A stretch of 64,000 nt of DNA from Pelagibacteraceae bacterium AG-349-L23. Lineage in GTDB: Bacteria > Pseudomonadota > Alphaproteobacteria > Pelagibacterales > Pelagibacteraceae. Location of the stretch: positions 1-64,000 of the forward strand of contig QCDD01000003.1 of NCBI GenBank assembly GCA_003281045.1. Direction: 5' to 3'. Below the pieces are notes generated by a model, which was not told the DNA's origin, ran no database searches, and saw only the letters and a list, made by a program, of their open reading frames with translations. Of this stretch, positions 59,812 through 64,000 are shown piece after piece. Numbering within the stretch: the first letter of the stretch is position 1; every line of letters begins with the position of its first letter. The translations under genes and the position numbers were made by a program.

Positions 59812-61713
59812 CTAATGAACAATTTTTGGTTTTAGGCCTAGAGCACCCATTGCTGACCCTTTGTCATCTTCTACTTTTAAGTCTTGTTTGTCTGCTGGGT
59901 ATATATTTTTATTGATTATATCTTCAATTTCTTCACCAGTTAATGTCTCATAAGTCATAAGAGCTTTAGCAATTTTGTGTAAATCCTCAACTTTTTCAGT
60001 CAAAATTTTCTTTGCAGTATTATAACCCTCATCTATAAGCTTTCTGATTTCTTTGTCTATTTTTTGTGCTACTTCCTCAGAGACTGACTGAGTTTGTGTT
60101 ACTGATCTTCCTAAAAAAACCTCTTCTTGATTTTCGCCATATTCAACAGGTCCCATTTCTTCGCTCATTCCATACTTAGTTACCATGGCTCTGGCAAGTT
60201 GCGTAGCTTGATTTATATCTGATCCACTACCTCCACCTGCTCCTGTTGATATATTATCTTTTCCAAAAATTACTTCTTCAGCAACTCTTCCACCAAAACA
60301 AACTGCCAACCTTGCTTTTAAATATTTAATAGAATGACCATGTTTATCTCTTTCTGGCAAATTCATAACCATACCTAATGCTCTACCCCGAGGTATTATA
60401 GTTGCTTTATGTATAGGATCATAACTTGGCATGTTGAAAGATACAAGCGCATGACCCCCTTCATGATAAGCTGTTAATTTTTTTTCATCCTCTGTCATCA
60501 CCATCGAACGTCTCTCAGCTCCCATCATTACTTTATCCTTTGCTTCCTCAAACTCATTTAGTGTAACAATTCTCTTATTTTTTCTAGCAGCCAACAAAGC
60601 CGATTCATTTACCAAATTAGCTAGATCTGCCCCAGAAAAACCAGGTGTACCTCTCGCAATAGTTCTTAGATTAACATCTGGTGCCATTTTTATTTTTTTA
60701 ACATGAACCTTTAGAATTTTTTCTCGTCCAATTATATCAGGATTTGATACAACTACTTGTCGATCAAACCTACCCGGTCTTAATAAAGCAGGATCTAATA
60801 CATCTGGTCTGTTTGTTGCAGCAATAATTATTACTCCTTCATTAGTATCAAAACCATCCATCTCAACTAAAAGCTGGTTAAGAGTTTGTTCTCGTTCATC
60901 GTTTCCACCACCTAAACCAGCACCCCTACTTCTTCCAACAGCATCAATTTCATCTATGAAAATTATACAAGGGGAATTTTTTTTTCCTTGTTCAAACATA
61001 TCTCTCACTCTAGAAGCGCCAACTCCTACAAACATTTCAACGAAATCTGAACCTGAGATCGTAAAGAATGGTACTCCAGCTTCACCTGCTATCGCTCTTG
61101 CTAATAAAGTTTTTCCAGTACCTGGTGGACCGACCAATAAAGCACCTCTTGGTATTTTTCCTCCAAGTCTACTAAATTTTCTTGGATCTTTTAAAAATTC
61201 TACAATTTCTTCAACTTCTTCTTTTGCTTCTTCTACACCTGCAACGTCATTAAATGTAACTTTACCCTTAAGTTCATTCATCATTTTTGCTTTTGATCTT
61301 CCAAAACCCATAGCTCCACCTTTGCCACCTTGCATTTGTCTCATGAAAAAAATCCAAACAGCAATTAATAACAACATAGGAAACCATGAAAGCAGGACAC
61401 CAAATAATGATGGCATTTTTTCTTCAATAGGTGCAGCTGAAATACTCACTCCTTTTTCAGAAAGTTTTTCAATTAAATTTGGATCGTTAGGAGAATAAGT
61501 TGTAAATGAGTTTCCATTTGAATACACACCTTTGATATTGTTACCTTGAATTTCTACTTTTAATACTTCTCCATTTTCAACAGATGTCAAGAATTCTGAG
61601 AATATAACCTTGTCCCCACCTCTAATATTTGTTTGGGGATTTTTAAACATATTATAAAGACCAATAGTTAAAAAAACTATGATAGCCCACATTGCAATGT
61701 TTTTTATATTCAT
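59812..61713 (-). CDS. ftsH: ATP-dependent zinc metalloprotease FtsH
   Basis: [28 protein letters not shown] zinc motif, FGGRVAEE. Confidence 0.97.
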   Translation of the reverse strand: MNIKNIAMWAIIVFLTIGLYNMFKNPQTNIRGGDKVIFSEFLTSVENGEVLKVEIQGNNIKGVYSNGNSFTTYSPNDPNLIEKLSEKGVSISAAPIEEKMPSLFGVLLSWFPMLLLIAVWIFFMRQMQGGKGGAMGFGRSKAKMMNELKGKVTFNDVAGVEEAKEEVEEIVEFLKDPRKFSRLGGKIPRGALLVGPPGTGKTLLARAIAGEAGVPFFTISGSDFVEMFVGVGASRVRDMFEQGKKNSPCIIFIDEIDAVGRSRGAGLGGGNDEREQTLNQLLVEMDGFDTNEGVIIIAATNRPDVLDPALLRPGRFDRQVVVSNPDIIGREKILKVHVKKIKMAPDVNLRTIARGTPGFSGADLANLVNESALLAARKNKRIVTLNEFEEAKDKVMMGAERRSMVMTEDEKKLTAYHEGGHALVSFNMPSYDPIHKATIIPRGRALGMVMNLPERDKHGHSIKYLKARLAVCFGGRVAEEVIFGKDNISTGAGGGSGSDINQATQLARAMVTKYGMSEEMGPVEYGENQEEVFLGRSVTQTQSVSEEVAQKIDKEIRKLIDEGYNTAKKILTEKVEDLHKIAKALMTYETLTGEEIEDIINKNIYPADKQDLKVEDDKGSAMGALGLKPKIVH

Positions 61714-61775
61714 AGGCTTAAAATAAGAATTATTATCAATTTAACAAGTGGCATTTTGTGTAAAGTGGCATTATT

Positions 61776-62804
61776 TTAGGGCTCTTTAGAGATAATTATT
61801 GATTGATTGACCTTTTCAATAATACAACCACCTAATGTAGCTCTATTCAATCGATTATTTTCAACTTCCCGGATAATTTTTTCTAATTTTTTTCCTCTCA
61901 CAAAATAATATTTTTCACCGATTAACTTTAATGATTCTGAAAAAGCTCTAAAAGTAACCTCTTGGGGTTGAAGAAAAAAATCACTATTGATAACTAATCT
62001 TTTTTTATTGTTTAAAAAAGAGGTATTTTCTCGTAAATTTTTATCAACATAAAACTCAATTACTTTGTTTGCATATTTTAAATTTTTAATCGTTTTTTTT
62101 AATTTATTTTTATCTAACCCATCTCTTTCAAGATTTTCCATTAATTTTCTTACTCGAACTCTTTGATATTTTTCATCATAGTTTGTTGGATCTTCTACAT
62201 AAAAATCAAAAACTTTTTTTGAAATAAAAATTAAATCCTCTTTTTTTATATTAATTAAAGGTCTTAATATGTTCTTTTTTTTTATTGTTGTCTTTATATC
62301 TAGAGATGTGAGACCTTTTATTCCACTACCCCTCAGAAGTCTTATAAAAAAATTTTCAATCAAATCATCCTCGTGATGCCCCATTAAAATATCTTTGATT
62401 TTTAATTGATTACATTTCTTGAAAAGTATTTCATATCTTTTTGTTCTAGCAATTGACTGGATGCTTTTCTTTGGTTTCTTTCCTTTCCAGGTTAATACTT
62501 CTGATTTTATAAAGTTTCTTTTAAGCAAATTTAAAACAAATTTAGCCTCTTTTGTAGACTCAGGTCTAAGTTTATGGTCGATAATATAAAACTTTGATTT
62601 TAAATTTTTTTTAATTGCATAAATTTTAGATAAAAAAGCTAAAGCAAGACTATCTGGACCACCTGAGACCGCAACTGCAAAACTTTCATCTAAATTTAAA
62701 GAGATCTCAAATTTTTTATAAATCTTATTTATTCTTTTATTATTTAAGTTATCTCTTAAAAGTTTAGGAATTTTGGTTGTTGCATTCGAATTTCTGAGAC
62801 TCAT
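61776..62804 (-). CDS. tilS: tRNA(Ile)-lysidine synthase
   Basis: AVSGGPDSLALAFL PP-loop, GHHEDDLIENFFIRLLRGSGIKGL. Confidence 0.93.
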   Translation of the reverse strand: MSLRNSNATTKIPKLLRDNLNNKRINKIYKKFEISLNLDESFAVAVSGGPDSLALAFLSKIYAIKKNLKSKFYIIDHKLRPESTKEAKFVLNLLKRNFIKSEVLTWKGKKPKKSIQSIARTKRYEILFKKCNQLKIKDILMGHHEDDLIENFFIRLLRGSGIKGLTSLDIKTTIKKKNILRPLINIKKEDLIFISKKVFDFYVEDPTNYDEKYQRVRVRKLMENLERDGLDKNKLKKTIKNLKYANKVIEFYVDKNLRENTSFLNNKKRLVINSDFFLQPQEVTFRAFSESLKLIGEKYYFVRGKKLEKIIREVENNRLNRATLGGCIIEKVNQSIIISKEP

Positions 62805-63759
62805 ATTTAGCTTTTTGTATCACAGATTGGTTCGCTTCTGGATATTGTTCTTCAACACCATTGATCATTTTACAACCTTGATCTTTTTCTCCAATTTGTA
62901 CCATTGATACACCAAGCTTTAATAAGTTTATAGGTGCTTTTTCACCTTTAGGGTATCTTTGATAACCTTCTAAATATGCTGAGGCTGCATCCGTATACAA
63001 TTGTCGTATCCTAAAAGTTTCTGCATACCAATATTGAGCATTCCCAGCCAAATTATGTTCAGGATTTGTGTCAACGAACTCTCTGAATGCTCTTTCAGCA
63101 GTTGAATAATCACCAACTTTTAAAAAGCTTGTAGCAAACTGATATTGTTTATCTGGAGATTCATCTGGAAGAATTTTTTCTTCAGCTTGAAAAGTTTCAG
63201 TTACTACTAAAGCTGTTGAGTCTACAGAATTTGTTTTTTGTGATGTTTCATTGGTCGCTGTATCTTTATATGATATCGATCCCAAATCTTGAGGTTGAGA
63301 ACTTCCAGGTAAAACTTCTAACTGCTCATTATTTGTTTTTTTTGTTAATTTATTTTTATTTGCATCAGAAGACACAACACTTTCCAAGTCCTGAAATCTT
63401 ATTTGATTATCTGCTTGCACTTTTGACATTCTGCTGGATAGTTTGTCTAACTTAAAATTTATTTCCTCAAACTTATTTGTAAGTTCTTGAAATTGATTTT
63501 CAATTTCTGAAAGTTTTAATAAATGTCTTGTAAGAACATCTTCTGAATTATTATCTAAATTTGAATTTAAATTTTCAGAGCTATCACTATTTAATTCTAT
63601 TGATCCTGAGTATACGGCTTTTTCAAGAGTCTTTATATCTTTCTGAAGTTGATCTAATATTTCATAAATATTATGATTGTCAGCGTAAGAATAAGTTACC
63701 AAAAAAAAATTACTTAAACAAAGTGTAATAATTTTTAATTTTCTTAAAATGTGTCGCAT
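62764..63759 (-). CDS. cpoB: Tol-Pal system protein CpoB/YbgF
   Basis: Signal peptide, coiled coil, TPR tail YQFATSFLKVGDYSTAERAFREFVDTNPEHNLAGNAQYWYAETF; next to pal. Confidence 0.9.
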   Translation of the reverse strand: MRHILRKLKIITLCLSNFFLVTYSYADNHNIYEILDQLQKDIKTLEKAVYSGSIELNSDSSENLNSNLDNNSEDVLTRHLLKLSEIENQFQELTNKFEEINFKLDKLSSRMSKVQADNQIRFQDLESVVSSDANKNKLTKKTNNEQLEVLPGSSQPQDLGSISYKDTATNETSQKTNSVDSTALVVTETFQAEEKILPDESPDKQYQFATSFLKVGDYSTAERAFREFVDTNPEHNLAGNAQYWYAETFRIRQLYTDAASAYLEGYQRYPKGEKAPINLLKLGVSMVQIGEKDQGCKMINGVEEQYPEANQSVIQKAKYESQKFECNNQNS

Positions 63760-63786
63760 TAAAATAATCTTATGATTAAAATAATG

Positions 63787-63829
63787 GCAAAAAAAAGACC
63801 CTTAACTAATTGAATTAATTAAGGGTCTT
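63787..63829 (-). terminator. Intrinsic terminator of pal (minus strand): AAGACCCTTAA...TTAAGGGTCTT followed by a T-tract
   Basis: Perfect 11-bp arms, extendable with one mismatch; A-run at 63789-63796 is a U-tract on the minus strand. Confidence 0.8.
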
Positions 63830-63842
63830 AAATTTTTTAAAA

Positions 63843-64000
63843 TTAATTTGCTTTTACTGTAACAGATCTTCTGTTTTTTGACCAAGCCAAAGGATTAGAA
63901 CCAGAGTCAACTGGTCTTTCTTTTCCATAACTTAAAACTGAAATTCTGTTAGAGGAAATCCCATAAGTCATTAAATAATCTTTAGCAGCATTAGCTCTTC
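63843..64000 (-). CDS. pal: Peptidoglycan-associated lipoprotein Pal, OmpA-like C-terminus (partial, runs off right edge)
   Basis: Manual translation ...RANAAKDYLMTYGISSNRISVLSYGKERPVDSGSNPLAWSKNRRSVTVKAN*. Confidence 0.9.
   Translation of the reverse strand, partial: RANAAKDYLMTYGISSNRISVLSYGKERPVDSGSNPLAWSKNRRSVTVKAN

Noticed and set aside
60956-61498. 180-aa plus-strand ORF antisense to ftsH
   Set aside because: Long only because of codon bias in ftsH; no plausible protein features.
62764-62804. tilS/cpoB 41-bp overlap as an unusual overlapping gene
   Set aside because: The tilS start is uncertain (alternative starts downstream possible); short overlaps are common in compact genomes.

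Overview
AT-rich 64 kb window that looks like a SAR11/Pelagibacterales-type (streamlined marine alphaproteobacterial) chromosome; the taxon is inferred from composition, gene content and a two-piece permuted tmRNA. Left ~14 kb: type IV pilus cluster (pilM-like partial CDS, GAF-SpoIIE phosphatase, prepilin peptidase, PilY1-like tip protein, minor pilins PilX/PilW/PilV/FimT, PilT). The rest is mostly housekeeping: rodA-mrdA-mreDCB, leuA-ilvC-ilvH-ilvB, miaA, Do-like protease, hflC/hflK, mrp, thyX, ssrA, ppdK, glyS/glyQ, aroC, dxs-ispA-xseB, tRNA-Arg, rluD, rpoH, purA, thiD, glmM, folP, ftsH, tilS, cpoB and pal. The strongest unexplained signal is a 530-bp AT-rich intergenic region (1239-1768) upstream of the pilM-like gene. 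It carries eight copies of an ~11-bp motif (CTCTAACACAA / TTGTGTTAGAG), four in each orientation around a central hairpin, mostly spaced 20-23 bp apart (about two helical turns). The adjacent pilM-like protein has an extra N-terminal domain resembling integrase Arm/AP2-type DNA-binding modules, which suggests a possible self-contained regulatory circuit. No CRISPR array, transposon or integrase was found.
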